A program made the position numbers and the translations under genes. From Bugula neritina (lineage: Eukaryota; Bryozoa; Gymnolaemata; Cheilostomatida; Bugulidae): a stretch of 64,000 nucleotides of DNA. Location: the NCBI GenBank assembly GCA_964035545.1, contig OZ037765.1:25742504-25806503 (forward strand), in the 5' to 3' direction. The number at the start of each line of letters is the position of its first letter. Position 1 is the first letter of the stretch. Shown one piece after another: positions 37,701 to 47,900 of this stretch. The notes under the pieces were generated by a model, which was given only the letters and a program-made list of their open reading frames with translations, was not told where the DNA came from and searched no databases.

Positions 37701-39423
37701 TTGAAAAGACAACTATCAAACTGATAAAAAGCATAAACAAGAATTTGTGTTGTGCAGTTTTATTACATAGAAAATTATAACTTTTGAAAAATTTCTTTCA
37801 ATATTCAAAAAGTTTTTTTAAACACAAAACTGAATTCACTCAACATGTTTTTGAATTTTTTAAAAGAAACATTGTGATTTCATTATTCCTTTATTGTCCA
37901 TGAAAAAATATGCTACACTGAATAACTTTTTCGATTTTTATTGACAAATTTCCTGAGTTTGATGGCATAAAACTTTCCACAATGAATAAACCAATTTATA
38001 TTGTTTTCTGTACACAAAACCAACTTGTAACTGATCATGCTACAGATCTCATTCTGTCGAAACTCGGAACGTGAGCAGGACTCCATATGCAAGGCAGTGA
38101 TAGACGAGATACGCATGATGGCCACACTGAATCATCCAAATATTGTGAGAATACTGGGTGCCACTCAGACTGGAGCTCACTTCAACATGTTTGTAGAATG
38201 GATGCCAGGTGGTAGTGTCTCACATTTACTTGAAAAATACGGAGCTTTCTCCGAACCTGTAATCACGAGTTACACGCAGCAAGTGTTTATGGGACTTGCC
38301 TACTTACATGACCATCACATACTGCATAGAGATATGAAAGGTAATTCATGTACAATTTTGTTTAAAAAAACAATAATATTGAATATTCACACATACTTGT
38401 GTTCATTAAATAATATAGATAAATTAATAAAACAAGCATTATATTTCCCTGCATTTATTTTAATGGAGACGCAACAAAACAGAGAATCATCAGTAAACAA
38501 GAAATGTGTTACAAATTATAGTATATGAGAATTGTCCCCTCTAAATATATAGTTTACATCACTCCAAAGTGTCAACTATTATAAAACTAATACTCATTAT
38601 ACTCATGCTTGATGCTACTATAGTTTATTCAAATATCGCACCTGGCATACTCATTTCTTGACAGGTCTCCGGTGTTACTTTTTATTTTCATCTGATTAAA
38701 ATGCCTATATTGATTTTATAGGTGCCAATCTGTTGGTTGATAGTACAGGTAAACACCTGAGAATCGGTGATTTCGGTGCTTGCGCTCAGCTAGCATCTTC
38801 CATGACTGGAGCCGGAGAGCTGAAAGGACAGCTACTTGGTACTATTGCATTTATGGCACCTGAGGTCAGTTTATTAACATTTATTTCTACTTCCTCATAA
38901 TGTCTCACTTCATGTTCTTTCCACATCTCTGAACATAATCTGTGATTTCTTCACTTATCCGATCAACTATTTCATCAACAGATTGTCCGCAGTTGATGTG
39001 TTGTCTTATTGTGTTGCAGGTTCTGCGAGGTGAACACTACGGCAGAGCATGTGACGTGTGGAGTGTTGGCTGTGTAATCATAGAGATGGTTACTACTAAA
39101 CCCCCATGGAATGCCAGCAACGTGTCTAACCATCTCAAACTTATATTTACAGTTAGTACACCATTCAATAATTTGCAAAAAAGAGTATTCAAGTGAGGAT
39201 TTGAAGAGAAGGCAACCTTGTACTATTTGTTTCATGTCGTATTTTATTGATTATATTTTAGATTGCTTCTGCTAATGCTTCTCCGCCAATTCCAGAAAAC
39301 TTACCTCCAGCTATAAAAGATATAATGTTGCGATGTTTAGAGCCGGAATCCAAACATCGCCCTCCAGCCAAAGAACTGTTACAGCATCCTCTCTTTACGC
39401 GATCACATTACCGCAGGCGGTAG
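24555..39423 (+). CDS. MAP3K1: MAP kinase kinase kinase 1 (MEKK1), 27 exons
   Basis: Ser/Thr kinase and RING E3 ligase acting upstream of JNK and ERK MAP2Ks. SWIM + RING + helical middle region + C-terminal STE11-type kinase occur together only in MAP3K1. Exons: 24555-24670, 24788-24893, 25436-25489, 25634-25771, 26858-27043, 27164-27280, 28817-28950, 30562-30680, 31189-31270, 31799-31979, 32451-32738, 32849-32961, 33129-33220, 33414-33699, 33798-34002, 34219-34759, 34911-35137, 35461-35719, 35804-36022, 36159-36648, 36751-36914, 37007-37167, 37455-37589, 38046-38340, 38722-38864, 39020-39151, 39262-39423. They sum to 5145 nt, 1714 codons plus TAG (human MAP3K1 is about 1500 residues). The chosen ATG follows an upstream in-exon stop. 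The Ser/Pro-rich linker exon boundaries are less certain than the domains. Confidence 0.95.
25824..26238. mobile_element. Foldback MITE, ~415 bp near-perfect inverted repeat
   Basis: Two long complementary arms meet around 26011-26021 (GCGGACCGTTA, then CGACAAAACCC, then TAACGGTCCGC). The outer ends are TATATACTATATGGGTC and its complement. The left arm lacks about 26 bp present in the right arm (around 26107-26135); otherwise the arms are nearly identical, suggesting a young insertion. There is no coding capacity. It lies in a MAP3K1 intron and would fold into a long dsRNA hairpin in the pre-mRNA. Confidence 0.9.
26285..26448 (-). mobile_element. tRNA-derived SINE
   Basis: On the minus strand the element starts near GGAGCAGCCATGG. 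It has an A-box-like TGGTCTAGGGG, then 35-40 nt later a perfect B box GGTTCGAACCC, the two parts of a tRNA-type RNA polymerase III promoter. A core with AGGAAGGGCATCC follows; that motif is seen in several tRNA-SINE families, and an A-rich end (GAGTTAAAAAAAAG) follows. The tRNA-like part does not fold as a clean cloverleaf by eye, so this is not a functional tRNA gene. The exact 3' end is uncertain. Confidence 0.8.
26858..27280 (+). CDS. MAP3K1: MAP3K1 SWIM zinc finger
   Basis: Exons 26858-27043 and 27164-27280 (about residues 139-239) encode the helical lead-in ([20 protein letters not shown]), then NSFIIGG, and the SWIM zinc ligands [11 protein letters not shown] (CxC-x5-CxH pattern), then [11 protein letters not shown]. 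In MAP3K1 the SWIM domain takes part in substrate recognition, including c-Jun. All four predicted zinc ligands are present. Confidence 0.93.
28130..28273. repeat. 21-bp minisatellite, about seven copies
   Basis: Tandem units of TATATATTACTCTAATGCTA plus one G, with a few substitutions at the two ends. Lies in the intron 27281-28816 of MAP3K1. The rest of that intron shows nothing recognisable. Confidence 0.92.
28951..30561 (+). other. MAP3K1 intron before the RING exon
   Basis: A 1.6-kb intron with a short tandem repeat at about 29717-29792 (unit CCCTATTTTGGAGTTG, four to five imperfect copies). Short open frames at 29421-29606 and 29626-29823 are not supported by splice sites or protein similarity. 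No further feature seen. Confidence 0.7.
29717..29792. repeat. Imperfect tandem repeat, ~18-bp unit
   Basis: Four to five copies of a unit near CCCTATTTTGGAGTTG, with one copy changed to TCCTATGTTAGAGTTG. Intronic. Confidence 0.8.
30562..31270 (+). CDS. MAP3K1: MAP3K1 RING finger
   Basis: The RING is split by one intron. Exon 30562-30680 has CPIC, CDHC and HHDC, and exon 31189-31270 has the final CPLC followed by RASW. All zinc-ligand pairs of a C3H2C3/PHD-like RING are present, so ubiquitin ligase activity is plausible. The intron between them ends in a 15-bp minisatellite that runs almost to the splice acceptor. Confidence 0.93.
31120..31180. repeat. 15-bp minisatellite next to the second RING exon
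   Basis: Four copies of TTTACTGTGTTGTAC (one with GTGG). The array ends about 8 bp before the splice acceptor at 31188, so the polypyrimidine region of this intron is built partly from the repeat. Confidence 0.88.
31799..34002 (+). CDS. MAP3K1: MAP3K1 middle helical (TOG/ARM-like) region
   Basis: Six exons correspond to the conserved block after the RING. Recognisable pieces are [20 protein letters not shown] with ALRHLSRE following, [19 protein letters not shown], and [15 protein letters not shown] with LLEEFP downstream. In human MAP3K1 the equivalent region forms a helical repeat domain described as TOG-like that can bind tubulin. Matches run the whole length in order, so the exon chain is reliable. 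Confidence 0.88.
33024..33111. repeat. 16-bp tandem repeat in MAP3K1 intron
   Basis: About five imperfect copies of TGTCATACTATGTTGA in the short intron 32962-33128. They end just ahead of the acceptor at 33128. Confidence 0.82.
34219..37167 (+). CDS. MAP3K1: MAP3K1 Ser/Pro-rich linker
   Basis: Seven exons encode a long, mostly disordered segment. It has a nine-alanine run from a (GCT)n-like tract at about 34495-34521, acidic clusters (EENEEEP, YSEEEEG) and many SP/TP sites ([17 protein letters not shown]). It ends with two short blocks conserved in the family: [13 protein letters not shown] and [13 protein letters not shown]. Human MAP3K1 has a caspase site in its linker; no DxxD site could be matched with confidence here. 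Confidence 0.8.
37455..39423 (+). CDS. MAP3K1: MAP3K1 protein kinase domain
   Basis: Five exons, about residues 1427-1714, encode a complete STE-group kinase. The glycine loop is GTGAFSTCY and the ATP-anchoring lysine is in MAVKQ (37455-37589). The C-helix region has [13 protein letters not shown], the catalytic loop HRDMKGAN spans the 38340/38722 junction, and DFGAC is the metal site. The activation segment contains [19 protein letters not shown] with the usual T, and CDVWSVGC and RPP motifs follow. All catalytic residues are present. The stop is TAG at 39421. Confidence 0.97.
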
Positions 39424-39532
39424 GTTGTTGATATTTTTATTTTTTATGGTACTCTACTATATGAAGACTTAGTATTGATGTTTCTTTAGTTTATTAAATT
39501 CATTTTTGTTCTATGCAGTTTAGATGCTCAAT

Positions 39533-39538
39533 TTTATT
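39533..39538 (-). terminator. Putative poly(A) signal of the RhoGAP gene
   Basis: TTTATT on the plus strand (AATAAA on minus), about 545 nt past the minus-strand stop at 40083. Two further copies are at 39490-39495 and 39437-39442. Any of them makes the 3' UTRs of the two convergent genes overlap. Confidence 0.35.
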
Positions 39539-39819
39539 TTACAATGATGAAATTATTTTTAACGTTTATAAATTATGCTTATGATTAAAGTTGAGGTTAT
39601 ATGGAAACAAGCCTTCACTTTTAGCTGTCAGCTTTTGCCTTGTGACATCAAAAATTCACATGTTATTGTTTGTTGAATAATTTGTATTCAAATGATTTTA
39701 TCATATTAATATTCTATATAATAATGTAATGCTTATATATTATATCTTTGGCTATAGCATGTAACAATGTAGCACGCAAAACAATTGTACATACATATAA
39801 ACTATGTAGATTTGTTAAA

Positions 39820-39896
39820 AATAAAAATGTTACTATTATATAACTTAGATACCTGCTATTGATTATTAGTACAAAAATAAGTTATGACAGAATAAA
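39820..39896 (+). terminator. Putative MAP3K1 poly(A) signals
   Basis: AATAAA occurs at 39820-39825 and again at 39891-39896, about 400-470 nt after the MAP3K1 stop. Either would put the MAP3K1 3' end inside the region needed for the 3' UTR of the convergent gene. Confidence 0.4.
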
Positions 39897-40082
39897 ATTT
39901 GTTATATATAGCTACAAAAATTGTATAAAAAGGAAAATTCAATACACCGCATTTTGACAGCAGAAAATATATCAACCCTGGATAAAAATATAGTTGAAAT
40001 ATAACCAAGTGTAATATGGAAATGCCAGAGGTTCAGTAACAAAATATAGATGAGAATAATCTACAACATGCACAACATTATG

Positions 40083-41905
40083 TTAACTATTTTGATAAGT
40101 GTCTAAGTCCATAGAACTTAAGCTAGTAGGGTTTCTGCCCACTAAAGCATCTTCATTAAAGGAATGTGAATTATTAGATTTGTTAACTTGAAATTGTTCA
40201 TTCTGTGATTGACTCATAGTTGATGCGAGTGAGAAAACATTCTCATAGCCAGATGTATTCTGTGCTGGAAGAACATAGTTGTTATACTCTGCGGCATGTT
40301 GATGTTTTGCCAGCTTTCTATCTGTACCGCTAGCAGATATTTTGCCTACTCTGGGTTTGAGATAAGGTCCATCTGAGAATTTGCTAGTTTCTGTTTCAGA
40401 TATAACAGGAGTACCTTCAACTAAGCCTAACTCACTGCAGCGATTTGAATCACGCTCTCCTGTAGTAACGTCCGAGACAGCATAATGCGATGGTTCTCTA
40501 TCAAGTTCTTTCTTTTCAGATCTAAGTTCAAAGTCAGTATGAGGCGTCTGTACTGATTCGGCCGTATCATACATTGTGTATGGCCGAGAGGGCTTTTTGG
40601 ATGACCAGTTAGGCAAAACTGTTCCTGTGATACGCTGTGAAGATTGTCTTCTAGGTGAGGCTGCCTCATCCTTTAGTTTGTTTAAATTAGAAAGATTGAC
40701 ATAATCGTGGACTTTTTTGTTTACCCGCGGCTTTGGTAGAGGCACTGGCTTAATTTTGCCAGACACCATTACCTCTCTCTCAGGGGCGACATCCTTATTC
40801 AAAATTGTAGAATGATAGTGGATCTTGGAACCACTAGGTTCGTCATTTGTACCAAGAACAACGCTGTCGTACAAGTAGTTGGTAGCTTGCATAGGCGTAG
40901 ATCCACTGGTAGACCCTAAAGACAAAAATATAAAAGCCTCCATTCTTATTTGAATCAAAACATTTTATAGCAGCAAAATAGAATCACAGTTCATTTGCTT
41001 GAAAAACACTCATGTGAGTACATGTATACAAGATAAATCAGCTCAGGTTTTTAGACAAGCTAAAGAAATAGCTGCACTACACTCCCTGTAAAAGCACACA
41101 GTGCAAACATAGCAGATGCACATACTGACAACACATAATAATTTAATGTTGGATTCTACAGAATGACAGCCCATTCCATATATACCAATAAACACTAAAA
41201 AATCGAATACCACTTGAAAATTAAAACTTGAAAGTTAGGTAAAAATTTAAAAAAAACCATAAAGATCTGTGGCTCATTCTATTTAATGATAATCGCAACT
41301 TGACAATTATGTTGAAAATTTAAAAACTGTAAGTTGGCTTTCCTTCATTCTTCATAAATCGCTAATAGCTGCATATATAGTCAATTTTAATGAAAACGCA
41401 TGACACAACAACCACGTTTCCTTCTAAATAAAGGCAATGAAAAGCGTTAGATATACTTATCCATTAATTCAGCAAATTATAAATATTATTACAAGTTTGG
41501 TAAATTACATTGGGAAAAATTACGACGAAGTTCCCGTGTAAAAGCTAATATTTAGCACCAAACTTGTGTAATGTATATATTTTTACCTACACAGTTTCAA
41601 AGCAGCATATTAGGATGCAACCAATTACATGACAATAACTTACAACATACCATGCAACATATGAACTCTGCTAGCTATTGAAGAAGCAAATATAGAGTCC
41701 AGTGAAATAGACTGAGCTCTGGACAAATTTTCACTTGAAACTTTAGATCGCAAAACAGCCGTGTCTTCTTCTGAAGGCACGCTGTGTAAAACAGGCAGAT
41801 CTGCCGAGGAGTTGCAATTCCTTGCACCATTCCACTTCTTCTTTCTGGCGACGGATAGTCTCATGAGACGCTTACTTAGTGACATGACAGCCGGCTTTTT
41901 ACGAT
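40083..41905 (-). CDS. ARHGAP32/33-like: RhoGAP protein: C-terminal tail
   Basis: Exons 41905-41651 and 40915-40083 encode about 360 disordered residues after the GAP domain. A basic segment (RKKPAVMSLSKRLMRLSVAR) is followed by Ser-rich sequence. Tyrosine motifs (NYLYDSVVLG, HDYVNLSNL, GYENVFSL) and a proline motif (VPLPKPRV) resemble docking sites for SH2/PTB or SH3 partners. The sequence is poorly conserved, so this is inference from composition. The stop is TAA at 40085-40083. Confidence 0.85.
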
Positions 41906-44900
41906 CTGCATAAGTATACTAAATATTGTTAGTCTATGAGGTTTATGTTACAGAGATTACTTCTGAAATATAGTTGGTAGTTGAAACAAAACAAAACTCA
42001 AGGACTAAATATTATTACACTTGAGAATTCATTGCGAAGTATTACTTGTTCAACCAAACAAAACTGCTAAAATGTTCAATAACTGGAAATTATAGCAGAT
42101 TTTCCATGTACTGGTAGAGAGAGCGTTGATCTTATGCACAAGCTTAATCAAGGAAACAGGAGGCTAGGGGCCCTATGCCTGAGAACCCACTTTCATATTA
42201 CAAAAACTAGCTAGAATATAAGGCTTTCTTACTGAATGGAGACAAGTTCTCCTCTCTTCCAGACTCAGCAAAGATTTTATCATAATGAGTGATGAGTAGA
42301 TCAGTTACAGCTGCTTGTAGTGATACATTCTGTAAGACTGCAAACGCATTCAAAGTAGAACCATTCTCCTCATACCTATGAAAAAGTTGCAACTTATAAA
42401 GAAAAATGAAAGACAGATATATGTTGTAGCGGTATAAATGCTCAACACATCACTGTAATACATACAACATGTTAAAAGCAAAAGTGTTGAAATTAATTTT
42501 TTATTTTAAGGAATATTTTCAATAAAGTTTAGTAGCCCAAAAGCTTTATTTTCAATGCACACCTTATAAGGTTGGGAGCCCAAACTATGGCCAAGTTTCG
42601 AGAAGTCATACTGGTTCGTTTGCTGTACGCAGTGAGTCTAGCCAGATGTGCAAACAAGTATTTCGCAGTTCTACAATTGAATAAAAACATCCATGCAATA
42701 GTATATAATATTAAATATAGTGAAATAAGCAGACAGATGACACCATTTTATAACATCACTTTATTACCTGTAATGAGGAGGTGGTAGGGTGGAGATGTGA
42801 GCTTTAACAGCTGCTACCTGTTTTCTCTCTTGCCGCAGCTGAACTGCACTCTACAAGTAAATTACATCAACTAATATATCTGAGATAGTAAGTAACTGCA
42901 TGCAGTCCCGTTTGAAAATTTCATTTTCGTTTTAAGCCTTTTAGTGAAATTACTGATAGTGGAAGAAAAGTCAGCATACTGTGGTTGTCTCAGCACGAGA
43001 TAATGCAAGGTAACATCATATTTATACATTATTTATATAGGAGTATTCAACAAAATTCGTAGACCCTGTAAACAAAATTGCATGTAATGACCTAAAACTC
43101 TTTGACAATATTGCTCACAGTAATGACGGTATTGAATCTCAGTGACAATTGTTAAATAGTTAATAAATAAACAAGTGAGACGAAATACACACTTACAACT
43201 AGTGCATCATACAGCTGAAAGGTAAGGAGGGGGTTTGGAAGCTCTCGAAAGTATGTCTTTAGTAACGTAGAAACTGCATGTATGTCAAGTAGTTCTTCCT
43301 CTGTGAAACATTCATGTCTGTCCAGATCGAAATCATCTCTAAAAATAGGTTAAAATAAGAGATATAATACACTGTGAAATAATAATTACAGGAGATGAAA
43401 AAGATAAAAGAATAGAGTAGATTTATTACTTTACTAGTATATACTAAATTAAATTAGATTGCAAATTTGCATGTTGAATCAATTTCCATGACCTGTTGAC
43501 ATTACATTTATTTTACGGACATATTTTACTATTATGGCCTGGGAAATAGCACTTCTGTAGAACAGAGCATTATACTACACATAACAGTAGAGTACACTAC
43601 ACAGTAGAACACACACATGCTACAGAGTAGAACAAACACACATTACAGAGTAGAACACACACACTACATAGTAGAACACACACACTACAGAGTAGAACAC
43701 ACATACACACTACAGAGTAGAACACACACACACACACTACAGAGTAGAACACACACACTACAGAGTAGAACACACACACTACAGAGTAGAACACACATAC
43801 ACACTACACAGTAGAACACACACACACACTACAGAGTAGAACACACACACTACAGAGTAGAACACACATACTACAGAGTAGAACACACACACACACACTA
43901 CAGAGTAGAACACACACACACTACAGAGTAGGACACACACACCACAGAGTAGAACACACACATACTACAGAGTAGGACACACGAACGGACCTCAGTGCCT
44001 GCACTTGTGTAACTCTTCCAGAGAGACGATAGATTCCATCAATCAGGCCGTGACGTTCGATAGCTTCACAACAGCAAACCAGTATCTTGGGAACTGCAAT
44101 AGTTCAAGGATTATAACATGTTTATGAATTTATATATAAATTTATGAAAAAGACCTCATCTTTTTTAAGTGAAATATAGCAAAATGAAATGTCTGTGTGT
44201 GCATGTGGGTGTGCAAGATTGTTTAAAATGAACTTTTTTAACAAATTTCTAAATATAAAAAGCATTGTTGGCAAAGCAACATGACAGAAGTGATTCAACT
44301 CACTGAGTAGACCAGCATTGGCAAGATGTTCGCCCAAGTCACTTCCAAACAGCCTATCCTTCACAATACCGGACTGTTTGAGTTGAGAGATGGCAGGGCG
44401 GTGGGGGAAGAACTGGAGTAGGAAAGCTATAAACTTTCCTCTTTTTTGTAACACTAAAAGCATTGTGCATATTTTTAAATAACAAATGAAATGCTTTGAT
44501 CTCTAACAGAATAAACATAACCAAAGGTGAGAACTTGGAGTTAGGAATCAAGCAGAATACACAGTGTAGTATGAGAACTTGAGTATGATAATAACTCACC
44601 AGGGAGCTGCTCTGTCTCTGCTAGCTGAGACACTGCAACTGAAGATTTGCGAGTCCCAATAATCTCAACACATTCAGAGGGGAAAAATCCGACCTACACA
44701 ATATATAGATGTCGTTAGCTAACCTTAAGTAGACAAGAGAGTTATTTCATAAGACGGCATTAAGAAAAACTCAAGATTTTAATGCTTCACATATTCTAAC
44801 CATTTACATTAATCTACATGTTGATATTCGTCATGATTTCAATCTATTCAACTAAACTATTTGCTCAACAAGTTTCACTTTTTTCAAACGATGAAAAATT

Positions 44901-47900
44901 TCAAGATTAACAAAACAACTTTTCCAATATTCTGTATAGCTTTGACTACTATTACAGTAATGGGATATTAACAGAGCCACAGAATTCTTTCCATCTTTGA
45001 TTAAAGAGCTCCGCCATTTTTGATAGCCAAAACCACCTGGTGATTTTTGGCCATCATTGGAAGGTGATCAGCTCGGTTTAAACACCATTTTCTTGTTTAT
45101 TTATTTTTTGATGACAGTTTTTATGAAGAAAGAGACAACATAGCCTACATATACATTATAAAATACCAAAGTCTGCACTTTCTCAAAATGATTTCAAACA
45201 TTCATTGATCTGTACTGCACATTGTCATCTGTGATCTTGCATTTATTTGCTTACTCTAGATGTATATTCTACACTACACCTGCTGAGGATGTCTGGAGAC
45301 TACATAACATAAACTAGCAGCTCTTAAACAGAATCCAACAATAACTATGTTACTGTAATGGGAGTAAATATTTAGTTAAACTTACAGTTAGCTCCTTTTT
45401 TCCTCTCCACCAGGAAGATACAGAAGCTGGGGGTTTGTCAATAACGGATATAAGATCCCCTTCCTACAGTAAGCAATGTGAAATCAACATTAGTCTATGT
45501 TAGTGTGGGAAAGACAGTCAAGGCAGCAACAAAACCTTAGGCTAGGCATTGATAGCAAAGTAATAGTTGAAACTGTCTAATACATGCTTCGTGGAAATAG
45601 CATATAATCATCACCAAGTAATTGTTTTAGTTAATGAAAAAGCGAGGAGTGGCTGTGGAAAGGTAGCTGAAACTATTACCCTCAAATACCCAATACATAA
45701 TATATCATTATGTATATATTATATTTGAAAATAGACTAGAATAGTTCAGAGTATATAATATCTTACAAGTCATGGCATACTGAAAGCTATAGTTGTTTAT
45801 TACATCATAAAATATTTGCTGTTTATTTGTGCTGACTGTGGCAACTTATCAGCTGCATTTCACATTTCAAACTGATAGAATTCATGTTAGTACCAGGAAA
45901 TCAATAAAATGGCTAATTATATGCAGTCTTACATGCTAAAAATTGTATATTTTTGCATAGCTTAGATTTGCATGTTTCAGTTTGTTTGTTTGTTTTTATT
46001 TTGTCGTAGTGGGGGGGGGGGAAATTAATTGAGAAAAAATAAACAAAATGACAGGGCCTATGGCGCAATAGCACTGTAGTTAGTCGAGGCACCGAGCCAT
46101 GAATGGTTGACAGTTATATAAACGTTTGGGTTTAGAGTTTCCTTAATCTATTATAGTCAGACAACCCATCACGCTACGAGATTTAGTTAGAACTATGGCT
46201 CTTAATTACAATGACTGCAATTTGCATTTACATTCAAAATGAAGTGTGATACTAAAATACTTTTATATCCCAAACTAACGTACTAAGCTGTATCAGGTGA
46301 ACATTCAGCACTGTAATTGGTCAACTCAATAGTACAAGTGCATCATATATTATTATGACACCATATGACACAACATGTAGCATAAATTTTAAGTTTGATT
46401 AATTAATTCAGTCAACTTCCAGAAAATTTAAATACATGTCAGCCTGTTAGTATTAAGGTGATACATTGAGACATTAGAACTACAATGCTATTTATTCTAA
46501 CTGTGGGCTGATATTAATTGCTGTAAATACAAAGGCTTGGAATTGAGACATTAAAGGAAAAAAATTATTTCCTATAAATTCATGAGACTTAATGCTGAAT
46601 GATTAATAACGAGGATAACTACATAAGTAATATAATTAGACTTCACAATAGAACATGTGTTTTGTTAGAATTAGCAAAGGAATTTCACTGCACATGAGTT
46701 ATTATAATGGAAATATGGAGTTGTACTTAATACGAAACATGTGAGAAATATTGTAATATGCGCAATTATTTGACTCACAGGGTGAATCACACTATCAGAA
46801 CTAGGATGTTCCAACGCATACCTTAGTCCAGCTAGTAGATGCATTCACTAACCTTAAGTTCAAGTTCGTCAAAGTCTGAAGCATGGAAGGCTTTCACAAC
46901 AATAGCGTTAGCTACAGCAGGAATGTTGATAGCAGAGTTAGTTTCCGATGAAATTAGTCTTCCTCCATTACTACTCAACTAGAATATTATTAATAGTAAG
47001 AAAACACCCTAAAGATAAGAATTATTGAAAATATTGTTGAAATTGCTTAACTATGAGGAAATATTAGTGAGATAAAGACACAGTGTCATACTGAGCTGCT
47101 AAAGAGTGTAATGAACTTAATGACTAGTTACTACATCAACTATTACTATAATTACCAAACTAGGGTATGAATAGTATACTACAGCATGTAATGGAAAATC
47201 TTTGTTGAATAATTGCGCCTATGACTCAGGAAAAAGTGGAAGTTATAATCTGATAAACTGATTTAGCAACGCATTACACATGACCATATATGCAGATAGT
47301 TGAATATAATGAAAAGGACGTTGAGCCGTATGAATGTTTCTAATAAACTCAGCCTATTTATATACTTTATTGTACCTCAAAAAAGTTGAGCACAGTTCCA
47401 CAGTTGATGCTGTTTCCACTGAGATATGAGAATCTTTTGAGATAAGATGTCAGAATTGCTGTCATATTCTATGAAAGCAGGAAAAGTTAAAGTAACTGTA
47501 CAGTACATGAAGTAAGCTATTCAATGATTAGGAAGCTGGCATATTGGGCAGAGAAACCAACGACAATCATTAGAATTTAAAGCTGCAAGTTGCACTGAAG
47601 ACGATGCAGCAAGTTCTAATACCTGTTGATGCTGAGAGAAATGCAACTCAATGTCTGGCAACTGAGAATAGTTTCTGTCGAACACACAGTAGTGTATCTG
47701 TCTGTCCAGCAGTATAAAATTCTCAGCACTTCTGTGAACTACCCAAGAAGTCCCGGATGATGAATTTACAACTACTTTGTAGTTTTCCCCTGATTTTGGG
47801 GGTCCCCCTTCATCAATGTACGCCTAGAACAAAATAGAACTTGAAGGGCCTCACAACAATTATTGGTAAGATCTGTTGGTGATGAAGTGTGCAAGAAGTG

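Noticed and set aside
43597-43961. Open frames on both strands with repeated VCVFYSV or HTLQSRT
   Set aside because: They are translations of the minisatellite within an intron.
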